A stretch of 44,971 nt of DNA from Clostridia bacterium (GTDB lineage: Bacteria > Bacillota > Clostridia > Oscillospirales > CAG-272), in the NCBI GenBank assembly GCA_017539425.1, contig JAFYHA010000147.1, positions 1 through 44,971 on the forward strand, in the 5' to 3' direction. The notes under the pieces were generated by a model. The model was not told the DNA's origin. It did not search any database and saw nothing but the letters and a program-made list of their open reading frames with translations. Position numbers and translations under genes: made by a program. Positions 1 through 7,493 of the stretch are shown here, piece by piece (within the stretch, counting starts at the first letter, position 1; each line of letters opens with the position of its first letter).

Positions 1-2
1 AG

Positions 3-605
<603 letters not shown>

Positions 606-622
606 TCGACTGCCGAACAAAA

Positions 623-655
623 AGGGGATGCATCTGAAGCATCCCCTGTTTTTTT
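623..655 (+). terminator. Rho-independent terminator of gap
   Basis: An 8-bp perfect stem GGGGATGC/GCATCCCC (624-631 and 639-646) with a 7-base loop is followed by TGTTTTTTT. It sits 18 bases behind the gap stop codon. Confidence 0.9.
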
Positions 656-671
656 CCGGGGGTTATGCATT

Positions 672-1871
672 ATGGAATACCGTTTTTCAAATAAAATCGC
701 CAATCTGAAACCATCCGCCATCCGGGAGATCCTGAAGGCTCCTTCCGATGCGGACACGATTTCTTTCGCCGCCGGAAACCCCTCTCCGGAAGCCTTTCCC
801 GTAAAAGAACTGGCCGAACTGGCGCAGAAGATTTTTGAAGAAGAGCCTGTCGCCGCGCTTCAGTACAGTGTGACGGACGGATACGGACCTTTACGGAAGG
901 CGATTGCCGACCGTCAGAAAAAAGTCTTTGGGATCGGGCGTGATTTCGACAACACCATCGTCGTGTCCGGCGGACAGCAGGGCATTGAACTGCTGTGCAA
1001 GGTTATGTGCAACGAAGGTGACGCCGTTGCGGTTGAAAATCCGTCGTTCGTAGGCGCTCTGAACGCATTCCGCTCCTGCGGGGCCCGTACCGTCGGCGTA
1101 CCTCTGTCCGAGGATGACAGCGGGCTGGATACGGATGCGCTGGAGGAGACGCTGAGCTCCAATGCGGACATCCGGTTCCTGTACGTGATCCCGACCTTTC
1201 AGAACCCGGCCGGAACGACTACGACACTGGAAAAGCGGAAAAAGATCTACGAGATCTGTCTCCGGCACGGCGTGCTGATCCTGGAGGACAACCCATACGG
1301 GGAATTGCGTTTTGACGGGGAGGAGGTCCCGACCCTGAAGAGCATGGACGAGGAGGGCATCGTGGTATACTGCTCTTCGTTTTCCAAAATCCTGTCGCCC
1401 GGCATACGTCTCGGGTTCGTCGTTGCCCCGGATCCCATTGCCCAGAAAATGGTGGTGGCCAAACAGTCAGAAGACGTACACACCAACATCTTCTTCCAGA
1501 TCCTGTGCTACCGGTTCCTGACCGAGTACGACCTGGATGCGCATATACGGAGACTCCGGGCACTGTACGGGAAAAAGTGCAGACGGATGCTGGATTGCCT
1601 GGCCAAGGAACTCCCGCCGTCCGTCAAGTTTACCCGCCCGCAGGGAGGCCTGTTCGTATGGTGCACGCTGCCCGAAGGAACGGATGCGGCAGGCTTTATC
1701 CGGGCCTGTGTCGACAAGAACCTGCGGATCGTTCCCGGCGTGACGTTCAATGCGGATACGGAAGCTCCGTCCCGGTGTTTCCGGCTGAACTATTCCATGC
1801 CGTCCGAAGCGCAGATCGAGGAAGGGTGCAGACGGCTGGGCGAAGTGGCCAGACAGTTTGTCAAATCATGA
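672..1871 (+). CDS. PLP-dependent aminotransferase, class I/II fold (2-aminoadipate/MocR-type)
   Basis: This 399-residue protein is a fold-type I aminotransferase that would transfer amino groups from an amino acid to a 2-oxo acid through pyridoxal phosphate. The PLP lysine is K239 in SSFSKILSPGIRLGF. The GNPSPEAFP N-terminal block, SGGQQGIEL and LEDNPYGELRF (PLP-contacting Asp and Tyr) are the pattern of the LysN/2-aminoadipate and aromatic aminotransferase subgroup also found at the C-terminus of MocR regulators; no HTH domain is fused here. The start ATG is preceded by a GGGGG run just behind the gap terminator. trpS follows after 18 bases, so the two are probably co-transcribed. That would suit a role in aromatic amino-acid metabolism, but the substrate is inference. 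Confidence 0.88.
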   Translation: MEYRFSNKIANLKPSAIREILKAPSDADTISFAAGNPSPEAFPVKELAELAQKIFEEEPVAALQYSVTDGYGPLRKAIADRQKKVFGIGRDFDNTIVVSGGQQGIELLCKVMCNEGDAVAVENPSFVGALNAFRSCGARTVGVPLSEDDSGLDTDALEETLSSNADIRFLYVIPTFQNPAGTTTTLEKRKKIYEICLRHGVLILEDNPYGELRFDGEEVPTLKSMDEEGIVVYCSSFSKILSPGIRLGFVVAPDPIAQKMVVAKQSEDVHTNIFFQILCYRFLTEYDLDAHIRRLRALYGKKCRRMLDCLAKELPPSVKFTRPQGGLFVWCTLPEGTDAAGFIRACVDKNLRIVPGVTFNADTEAPSRCFRLNYSMPSEAQIEEGCRRLGEVARQFVKS

Positions 1872-1889
1872 TGAGGTTTAGAGAAGAGT

Positions 1890-2888
1890 ATGTTTAACGA
1901 TCGAAAAGTATCCTATTCCGGCGTGCAGCCCAGCGGGAACCTGACTATTGGGAACTATCTGGGCGCGATCCGGAATTTCAAGACCTATTCGGACCGGTAT
2001 AAATGCTTTTACTGTGTGGTGGATATGCATGCCATCACGGTCCGGCAGGTCCCGGCAGAACTCCGCCGCCGCACATATGAAACACTTGCCCTGTATATCG
2101 CCTGCGGCCTGGATCCGGAAATCAACACGCTGTATGTGCAGTCCCATGTCCATGAGCATGCCGAACTGGCCTGGATCCTGAACTGCTTCACGATGTTCGG
2201 GGAATTGTCCAGAATGACCCAGTTCAAGGACAAGAGCGCCCGGCATGCGGACAACGTGAACGCCGGGTTGTTCACCTATCCCGTCCTGATGGCCTCGGAT
2301 ATCCTGCTGTACCAGACGGATGTGGTCCCGGTCGGCATTGATCAGAAACAGCACGTGGAACTGACCAGGGACATCGCGACGCGCTTCAACCAGCTGTATC
2401 CGGACACCTTTACCATTCCGGAACCGATCGTGGTCTCCACCGGAAAAAAGATCATGTCCCTGGCGGACCCGCTCAAGAAAATGAGCAAATCGGACGAGAA
2501 CCTCAACGGCGTAGTGTTCATCCTGGATGACAAGGACACGATCATCCGTAAGTTCAAAAGAGCTGTAACCGATTCGGATACGGAGATCCGGGACGCGGAA
2601 GAGAAGCCCGGTATCCGGAACCTGATTAACATTTATTCCTGCTTTACGGGCAAAACCGTCCCGGAGATCGAGCAGGAGTTCAAAGGCGTTGGATACGGGG
2701 ACTTCAAGATCGCGGTGGGCGAAGCCTGTGCGGCCGGTTTGGAGCCGATCCAGACCCGTTTCAAGGAGCTGGTGGCCGACAAGGCGTATCTGGAAGCCCA
2801 GATGAAGAAAGGCGCCGAGGAAGCGGCCTGGTATGCCAGACGCACCCTGGGCAAAGTCCGCAAGAAACTCGGATTCACACAGGTTTGA
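1890..2888 (+). CDS. trpS: Tryptophanyl-tRNA synthetase
   Basis: This class I aminoacyl-tRNA synthetase charges tRNA-Trp. The 332-residue length is normal for bacterial TrpRS. The HIGH-type motif appears as PSGNLTIGNYLG near the N-terminus and the KMSKS loop as LKKMSKSDENLNG in the middle. The tryptophan-pocket region with MASDILLYQTD and VPVGIDQKQHVEL is well conserved. The ribosome site is weak (AGAGAAGAG before the ATG), consistent with coupling to the aminotransferase gene 18 bases upstream. I looked for a T-box leader (specifier stem-loop plus the conserved AGGGTGGNACCGCG) and saw none in the short gap. A strong terminator follows 6 bases after the stop. Confidence 0.97.
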   Translation: MFNDRKVSYSGVQPSGNLTIGNYLGAIRNFKTYSDRYKCFYCVVDMHAITVRQVPAELRRRTYETLALYIACGLDPEINTLYVQSHVHEHAELAWILNCFTMFGELSRMTQFKDKSARHADNVNAGLFTYPVLMASDILLYQTDVVPVGIDQKQHVELTRDIATRFNQLYPDTFTIPEPIVVSTGKKIMSLADPLKKMSKSDENLNGVVFILDDKDTIIRKFKRAVTDSDTEIRDAEEKPGIRNLINIYSCFTGKTVPEIEQEFKGVGYGDFKIAVGEACAAGLEPIQTRFKELVADKAYLEAQMKKGAEEAAWYARRTLGKVRKKLGFTQV

Positions 2889-2894
2889 TCCAGC

Positions 2895-2927
2895 AAAAAA
2901 AGCGCTGCCGGCTGACAGCGCTTTTTT
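2895..2927. terminator. Bidirectional terminator between trpS and proA
   Basis: AAAAAAGCGCTG and CAGCGCTTTTTT form a 12-bp symmetric stem with an A-run on one side and a T-run on the other. It can therefore stop both trpS (plus) and proA (minus), whose stops face each other here. Confidence 0.9.
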
Positions 2928-2941
2928 GTTGGGGGATACGA

Positions 2942-4198
2942 TCAGGAGCGGATCTGTCCGTCTCCTTCGATCAGATACTTGACGGTGGTCAGGGCTTCCA
3001 GTCCCATAGGGCCGCGCGCATGGAGCTTCTGCACGGAGATGCCTACCTCGGCGCCAAAGCCGAACTCACCGCCGTCCGTAAACCGGGTGGAGGCGTTGAC
3101 GTAGACACAGGCGGAATCGATCTCCTGTTGGAAACGGCGCGCGTGCGCCAGGTTTTCCGTCACGATCGCTTCGCTGTGATGTGTGCTGTAGCGGTTAATG
3201 TGAGCGATCGCTTCGTCGATTCCGGATACGACCTTGACCGCCAGGATATAGGCGTCGTATTCCGTGTCCCAGTCCTCCTCGGATGCCGGAACAGCTTTGG
3301 AGAGAAGGGCACAGGTCTCCGGGCATCCCCTGAGTTCCAGGGAGTACGATTCGGTCATATCGGCAAACGGGGGCAGGAACGCCTTCGCCACGTCCTTGTG
3401 TACGAGCAGCGTCTCAATGGCGTTGCATACCGAGGGCCGCTGACATTTGGCATTGACGGCAATGGCAAGGGCTTTCTTAAGATCCGCGGAATCATCCACG
3501 TACAGATGGCAGTTCCCGGCGCCGGTCTCCAGAAGAGGGATCTTTGCGTTCTCGGCGCAGGCCCGGATGAGGCCCTTTCCCCCGCGGGGGATCAGGACGT
3601 CCACGTCTTCGCGGCAGGACATCAGCGCCAGAGCGCTTTCCCGCGAGGTGGCGTCCACAAAGCCGATCAGATCGGGATCAAAGGATTCTTCGGACAGAGC
3701 CTTACGCATCAGATCCACTAGGATCCGGTTGGAACGGAGCGCCTCCTTTCCCCCGCGGAGTACGATGGCATTTCCTGTTTTGAGACAGAGCGCGGCTGTA
3801 TCCACGGTAACGTTGGGCCGGGCTTCATAGATGATGCCTACCACACCGAGCGGAACGCGGGTACGCATTATGACCAGACCGTTCGGGCGGACAAACCGGT
3901 CTCCGCTCCCGACCGGACTCTGCAGACGGACAAGGTCCAGAACGGAATCGCAGATCCCGTCGATTCGTTTTTCGTTCAAAAGCAGACGGTCGAGCATAGG
4001 CGTCGGGTATCCGGATGCCTTGGCGTCTTCCAGGTCCTTTTGATTCGCTTCCAGGATCGCCGGTTTGTTGGTGCGGAGCGTACGGGCGATCGCCTCCAGG
4101 ATCCGGTTCTTTTGACCGTCTCCCGCCGAGGCAAGTGCGGGAGAGGCCAGCCGGGCTTTATGACAGACGGTCCGGACCGACTCATCAAGATTGGACAT
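2942..4198 (-). CDS. proA: Gamma-glutamyl phosphate reductase (glutamate-5-semialdehyde dehydrogenase)
   Basis: ProA reduces gamma-glutamyl phosphate to glutamate-5-semialdehyde with NADPH, the second step of proline synthesis. The 418-residue protein has the aldehyde-dehydrogenase fold. RVPLGVVGIIYEARPNVT, KTGNAIVLRGGKEA, the catalytic-Cys region RPSVCNAIETLLVH and the C-terminal FGFGAEVGIS block are all family landmarks. I place the start at the ATG at 4198 because GGAGGTGACC lies 5 bases upstream; an in-frame GTG five codons earlier would put that ribosome site inside the gene. proB, its usual partner, is not adjacent, and the gene has its own promoter, so it is transcribed alone. Confidence 0.97.
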   Translation of the reverse strand: MSNLDESVRTVCHKARLASPALASAGDGQKNRILEAIARTLRTNKPAILEANQKDLEDAKASGYPTPMLDRLLLNEKRIDGICDSVLDLVRLQSPVGSGDRFVRPNGLVIMRTRVPLGVVGIIYEARPNVTVDTAALCLKTGNAIVLRGGKEALRSNRILVDLMRKALSEESFDPDLIGFVDATSRESALALMSCREDVDVLIPRGGKGLIRACAENAKIPLLETGAGNCHLYVDDSADLKKALAIAVNAKCQRPSVCNAIETLLVHKDVAKAFLPPFADMTESYSLELRGCPETCALLSKAVPASEEDWDTEYDAYILAVKVVSGIDEAIAHINRYSTHHSEAIVTENLAHARRFQQEIDSACVYVNASTRFTDGGEFGFGAEVGISVQKLHARGPMGLEALTTVKYLIEGDGQIRS

Positions 4199-4227
4199 AG
4201 TGGTCACCTCCACTTGGGATTGCTACT

Positions 4228-4256
4228 ATCATACCAAAAAAAGGACGCCTCTGCAA
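4228..4256 (-). promoter_or_regulatory. Sigma-A-type promoter for proA
   Basis: On the minus strand TTGCAG (4251-4256) and TATGAT (4228-4233) are separated by exactly 17 bp, about 30 bases before the proA start. Confidence 0.7.
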
Positions 4257-4371
4257 TTGATTTGAAAAAAGAAAACCCGGTCAACTGCGGGAATAGGCCG
4301 AAAAACGGACGGAAAGGCCGTGTCAGACAGGGCGGAATCGGCAAGAATGATGAACCGGTTCACAAAAGAGG

Positions 4372-4400
4372 TTGATTTTTTTGACAGGCAGGGTTATAAT
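4372..4400 (+). promoter_or_regulatory. Sigma-A-type promoter for the DUF4870-like gene
   Basis: TTGATT (4372-4377), a 17-bp spacer and a perfect TATAAT (4395-4400) lie about 70 bases before the start at 4472. The rest of the 4257-4371 gap shows no further recognisable signal. Confidence 0.75.
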
Positions 4401-4471
4401 ATGCACATAAGATACGGCTCCCGGAACAAGGGCCGTTTCCGTGTCAATCCAAATGAAAGGAATTCTTGATT

Positions 4472-4903
4472 ATGGCAGACGAAAAGAACACGACCGAAGA
4501 AGACGTCGTGGAAGAGAAGTCTGAAAAGACCGAAGAAGTCAAGGCCGAAGAGACCAAGACCGAAGAGAAGGCTGCAAGTGAGCCCAAGTCGGATGCGGAA
4601 GAGAACAAGGTATTCGCCATCCTGGCCTATATCGGCATTCTGGTTCTGGTTCCAATCCTGGCTGCCCCCAACTCCAAGTTTGCGAAATATCACGCCAACC
4701 AGGGACTGATTCTCCTGATCGTCGGAGTGATCCTCTCCATCGTCGGCGCTCTGCTGAATCTGATCCCGGTCGTGGGCTGGGTATTCATGCTCGTTATGGA
4801 AGTGATTTGGCTGGTTCTGATGATCCTGGGTATCGTGAATGCGGCAAAGGGTGAGGAAAAGCCTCTTCCCATTATCGGCAACCTGTTCACTCTTCTTAAA
4901 TGA
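4472..4903 (+). CDS. DUF4870-like small membrane protein with acidic N-terminus
   Basis: This 143-residue protein has a soluble N-terminal 45 residues made almost wholly of Glu, Lys, Asp, Ala and Thr. Two to three hydrophobic segments follow: one around ILAYIGILVLVPILAAP, then a long stretch LILLIVGVILSIVGALLNLI continuing to the C-terminus. The FAKYHANQGLILLIV motif and the VVGWVFMLVMEVIWLVLMILGIVNAAKGEEKPLPIIG pattern (shown as the region near residues 95-138) match the DUF4870/Tic20-like family, whose function is unknown. I start at the ATG at 4472 behind AAAGGA, not at the upstream ATG six bases earlier. A hairpin directly behind the stop may end the transcript. Confidence 0.85.
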   Translation: MADEKNTTEEDVVEEKSEKTEEVKAEETKTEEKAASEPKSDAEENKVFAILAYIGILVLVPILAAPNSKFAKYHANQGLILLIVGVILSIVGALLNLIPVVGWVFMLVMEVIWLVLMILGIVNAAKGEEKPLPIIGNLFTLLK

Positions 4904-4919
4904 GTGACTTGACTCAGAG

Positions 4920-4960
4920 AACGGATGGCGTTTTATTTGAAGCACCATCCGTTCAATCTT
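4920..4960 (+). terminator. Hairpin behind the DUF4870-like gene, probable terminator
   Basis: AACGGATGG (4920-4928) pairs with CCATCCGTT (4945-4953) across a 16-base loop and is followed by a T-rich stretch (CAATCTTTACATTTT). The tail is imperfect. The position 16 bases after the stop fits a weak terminator, and it argues against the next gene starting at 4900. Confidence 0.45.
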
Positions 4961-5028
4961 TACATTTTGAAACTGTCGTCCGCCGGTTTATGGTTGCGCC
5001 AAAGCCCACGGATGCGGAGGGAATCGGA

Positions 5029-5733
5029 GTGTATTCCGAAAAGCGGGTACACGCGATCATCAAGCATTTCCTGTGTGACGATGAATCCTGCCACGAGGTG
5101 AAGATCCTTCCCGGGAAAAAAGGGCAGAAAGGCATCGTGGCGGACGTGTTCACGGACGGAATGGCTTACGAAGTGCAGACCGGATCCTTTTATCCTCTCG
5201 TACGCAAGATCGAGGCCTATCTAAGGAAAACCGAGATCCCGGTCACGGTCATTTACCCGATTGCAGCCGAGAAATGGATCAACTGGATGGATCCGGAGAC
5301 AGGAGCGATCCTTAAAAGAACAAGATCCACAAAAAAGGGACGGGTTTCGGACGTGATGAAGGAGATATACTGGTTTAGGGATTTCTTGCCCGAGTCCAGA
5401 CTTACGGTCTGTGTGTTCCTTCTGGACGTGGAAGAATTCAGATTCCGGGACGGATGGGACAAAAGCCGGACACGCGGAGCCACCAAGTATGACCGGATTC
5501 CCACCGTGCTCAAGCAGATCGTTCGGCTTCGTGATCCGGAAGATTATGCCCGATTTCTTCCACCCGAACTGCCATCGGAATTCAAGGCGTCGGACTATGC
5601 CCGCCTGAGCGGGATCCGGGGTGTAGCAACCTACGGATCGCTGCAGGTGCTCTGCAAGCTGGGACTGATCGAGCCGAGTGAGATCCGGGGAAGAGCCCAG
5701 TGGTATAAAAAAAGAACGGGCACTCTCCTGTAA
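5029..5733 (+). CDS. Conserved protein of unknown function, PD-(D/E)XK nuclease-fold-like
   Basis: I do not know a named function for this protein. The N-terminal part reads like a restriction-endonuclease-type core: EKRVHAIIKHFL, then HEVKI, ADVFTDGMAYEVQTGSF (an Asp...Glu-X-Gln arrangement) and a Lys-containing helix VRKIEAYL. A strand ending VTVIYPIAAEKWINW and a basic RTRSTKKGR segment follow. The C-terminal 60 residues (LSGIRGVATYGSLQVLCKLGLIEPS) look like a winged-helix reader. I chose the GTG at 5029 because GGAGGG lies 7 bases before it. The frame is open back to an ATG at 4900 that overlaps the previous stop, but that ATG has no ribosome site and the intervening segment contains a terminator-like hairpin. 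DNA or RNA cleavage is inference only. Confidence 0.7.
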   Translation: MYSEKRVHAIIKHFLCDDESCHEVKILPGKKGQKGIVADVFTDGMAYEVQTGSFYPLVRKIEAYLRKTEIPVTVIYPIAAEKWINWMDPETGAILKRTRSTKKGRVSDVMKEIYWFRDFLPESRLTVCVFLLDVEEFRFRDGWDKSRTRGATKYDRIPTVLKQIVRLRDPEDYARFLPPELPSEFKASDYARLSGIRGVATYGSLQVLCKLGLIEPSEIRGRAQWYKKRTGTLL

Positions 5734-5745
5734 CGGGAAAGTGCC
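5706..5745 (-). terminator. Terminator of the tRNA-Met/tRNA-Glu transcript
   Basis: On the minus strand GGCACTTTCC and GGAGAGTGCC form a stem (5719-5745) followed by CGTTCTTTTTTT. It lies 15 bases beyond the tRNA-Glu 3' end and inside the last codons of the opposite-strand gene. Confidence 0.8.
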
Positions 5746-5759
5746 TGAACTGTTTTGAG

Positions 5760-5831
5760 TGACCCGTGGCAGAATCGAACTGCCGTTACCGCCGTGAAAG
5801 GGCGGTGTCTTAGCCGCTTGACCAACGGGCC
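5760..5831 (-). tRNA. tRNA-Glu (anticodon TTC)
   Basis: The complementary strand folds into a cloverleaf: acceptor GGCCCGT/ACGGGTC (one G-U pair), D arm TTGGTCAAGCGGCTAA, anticodon arm with loop around TTC flanked by CCGCC/GGCGG, and T arm GGCAGTTCGATTCTGCC. The discriminator base is A and no CCA is encoded. The 5' end abuts the CCA of the upstream tRNA-Met with no spacer. Confidence 0.96.
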
Positions 5832-5908
5832 TGGTAGCGGAAATAGGATTTGAACCTATGACCTACCGGGTATGAACCGGACGCTCTAGCCAACTGAGCT
5901 ATTCCGCC
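5832..5908 (-). tRNA. tRNA-Met (anticodon CAT), elongator type, CCA encoded
   Basis: The complementary strand gives GGCGGAA/TTCCGCT acceptor stem, D arm TAGCTCAGTTGGCTAGAGC, anticodon loop TTCATAC on a CCGG/CCGG stem, T arm ATAGGTTCAAATCCTAT and a genomic ACCA. The sequence matches elongator Met rather than initiator (no three G-C pairs flanking the anticodon) and the lysidine tRNA-Ile is less likely. The first acceptor pair is G-U. Confidence 0.95.
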
Positions 5909-5927
5909 GATCATCAGTGACCAGGTA

Positions 5928-5956
5928 ATTATAGCACGGGGTAGGGGACTTGTCAA
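5928..5956 (-). promoter_or_regulatory. Consensus promoter for the tRNA pair
   Basis: On the minus strand a perfect TTGACA (5951-5956), 17-bp spacer and perfect TATAAT (5928-5933) lie 19 bases upstream of tRNA-Met. Confidence 0.93.
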
Positions 5957-5976
5957 GCGGTCATTTAAGTTTTTTG

Positions 5977-5997
5977 AACCGTCCCGAGGCGGTTTTT
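5977..5997 (+). terminator. Short terminator-like hairpin in front of ttcA
   Basis: AACCGTC and GGCGGTT (one G-U pair) close a 4-base loop and run into TTTTT. No plus-strand gene ends nearby except the one at 5733, so it may catch read-through or attenuate the downstream gene. The stem is short, so confidence is low. Confidence 0.3.
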
Positions 5998-6054
5998 GCG
6001 GTGAAAGGACCGATACTGCGGTCAGGAGCGCATGGAGAAAGGAGAGGATGGATC

Positions 6055-6813
6055 ATGACACCCGGAATCAAAAGGCTTCTCGGATATATCCGCAAAGCGG
6101 ATGAGGACTGTCATATGATCGAAGACGGAGACCGGATCGCGGTCGGCCTATCCGGCGGCAAGGATTCGACGGCACTCCTGCTTGCCCTGGCTGAGTACCG
6201 GAGATTTTGCGCGCATCCGTTCGAGCTGGTGGGCGTTACGGTAAAAGAGGGCTTTGACAGTCTGACCGGTTCCGGACAGGAGGCGTCTGCCCTGGAGTCC
6301 ATACGGGCACTGTGTACCCGTGCCGGAGTGCTGCTGCATATCGAACCGACCACGATCGCAGAAGTCGTGTTCAAGGCCAGAGAAGAGAAAAATCCCTGCT
6401 CGCTCTGTTCCCGTATGCGCAGAGGCGCTCTTATGGATGCGGCGAGAAAACTGGGCTGCACGAAAGTGGCGCTCGGACATCATATGGATGATGCGGTGGA
6501 AACGCTGATGATGAACCTGTTCTTTGAAGGACGCCTGGGCGGGTTTCCTCCGGTCCTTGTGCTGAAAGAAGCCGGTATGACCCAGATCCGGCCGCTGATC
6601 TATGCGCCGGAGAAGGATATCCGGTATTTCGTTTCCCATGCGGATGTGAAGGAAGCGGATATGGGGTGCCCGGTCAACCGGAGCACACAGCGCGAGCAGA
6701 TCAAGGTGCTTCTGCGCAGGCTGGAACGTGAGCACAAGGGGCTCAAGCACCGGATTTTCCTGGCTATGCGGAACGCGTCGCTGGACGGCCTGCGCCCGGA
6801 GGTAGACCTATGA
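6055..6813 (+). CDS. ttcA: TtcA/TilS-family tRNA 2-thiolation ATPase
   Basis: This 252-residue protein has an N-type ATP pyrophosphatase (PP-loop) motif AVGLSGGKDSTALL and the paired cysteines NPCSLCSRMRRGAL. GHHMDDAVETLMMNLFFEGR follows, the block that sets TtcA apart from TilS. TtcA activates cytidine 32 of tRNA by adenylation and inserts sulphur using a [4Fe-4S] cluster held by cysteines. The start is the ATG at 6055 behind AAAGGAGAGG. It overlaps the next gene by the ATGA quartet, so the two are translationally coupled. Position next to tRNA genes on the opposite strand is suggestive but not evidence of function. Confidence 0.85.
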   Translation: MTPGIKRLLGYIRKADEDCHMIEDGDRIAVGLSGGKDSTALLLALAEYRRFCAHPFELVGVTVKEGFDSLTGSGQEASALESIRALCTRAGVLLHIEPTTIAEVVFKAREEKNPCSLCSRMRRGALMDAARKLGCTKVALGHHMDDAVETLMMNLFFEGRLGGFPPVLVLKEAGMTQIRPLIYAPEKDIRYFVSHADVKEADMGCPVNRSTQREQIKVLLRRLEREHKGLKHRIFLAMRNASLDGLRPEVDL

Positions 6814-7493
6814 CGATCGAAGAGACCGTGTTTCAGTGCAAGGCGTTCCGGCCGGATCGGCTCCGCGCGTTCGGTTTCCGAGAGGAAAACGGGACCTGGA
6901 CATATGAAACGGATATCCTGGACGGTGCGTTCCGGGTCAGCCTGAGGGTGGACAGACACAGTCAGGTCACCGGGCGGGTGCTGGACACGATGAATGACGA
7001 GGAATATCTTGCGCTTCGAAACGAGAGGTTTGACGGGGCCTATGTGAACTCCGTCCGGTTCGCGTATGAGGAAGTGCTCAGAAAGATCGCCGCAGAATGC
7101 TGCGGCGACGTGTTGTTTTCATCCGAACAGGCCCGGCGGATCACCGGGGCGATTCAAGATCGGTACGGTGTGAGTCCGGAGTTTCCCTGGACCCAGGACG
7201 CAGTGAAGTCCGCAGGGGTGTTCAGACACCGGGAAAACCGGAAATGGTTCGGGATCATCATGCCGGTCCGCAGGGACCGGATTTCCGGGGCCACAGGTAC
7301 GCAAACGGTGGATGTCATGAATCTCAAGGTCCGGCCGGACCAGACCGAAAAGGCGCTCGGAACGGACGGGATCTATCCTGCGTATCACATGAACAAGAAA
7401 AACTGGATCTCCGTGATTCTGGACGATACGCTTGCTGACGGGACTCTGTGGGAGTGGATCGAGAACAGCTTTTTCCTCACTGCCGGGCGCTAG
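6810..7493 (+). CDS. MmcQ/YjbR-family protein
   Basis: The C-terminal 110 residues carry the MmcQ/YjbR double-wing fold: KWFGIIMPVRRDRI, VDVMNLKVRPDQTEKAL, GIYPAYHMNKKNWISVIL and an acidic/aromatic end. These proteins are often called DNA-binding by fold, and their physiological role is not known. The N-terminal half (residues 1-110) has EENGTWTYETDI and EYLALRNERFDGAYVNSVR, a domain commonly joined to this fold. The gene starts inside the ttcA stop (ATGA). Its stop overlaps the stop of the convergent lysozyme gene at a CTAG palindrome, and no terminator fits between them. Confidence 0.8.
   Translation: MTIEETVFQCKAFRPDRLRAFGFREENGTWTYETDILDGAFRVSLRVDRHSQVTGRVLDTMNDEEYLALRNERFDGAYVNSVRFAYEEVLRKIAAECCGDVLFSSEQARRITGAIQDRYGVSPEFPWTQDAVKSAGVFRHRENRKWFGIIMPVRRDRISGATGTQTVDVMNLKVRPDQTEKALGTDGIYPAYHMNKKNWISVILDDTLADGTLWEWIENSFFLTAGR

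Noticed and set aside
1872-1889. T-box leader for trpS
   Set aside because: The gap is 18 bases and there is no T-box core or terminator.
4381-4400. TTGACA at 4381 as -35 for TATAAT at 4395
   Set aside because: The spacing would be only 8 bp; TTGATT at 4372 gives the correct 17 bp.
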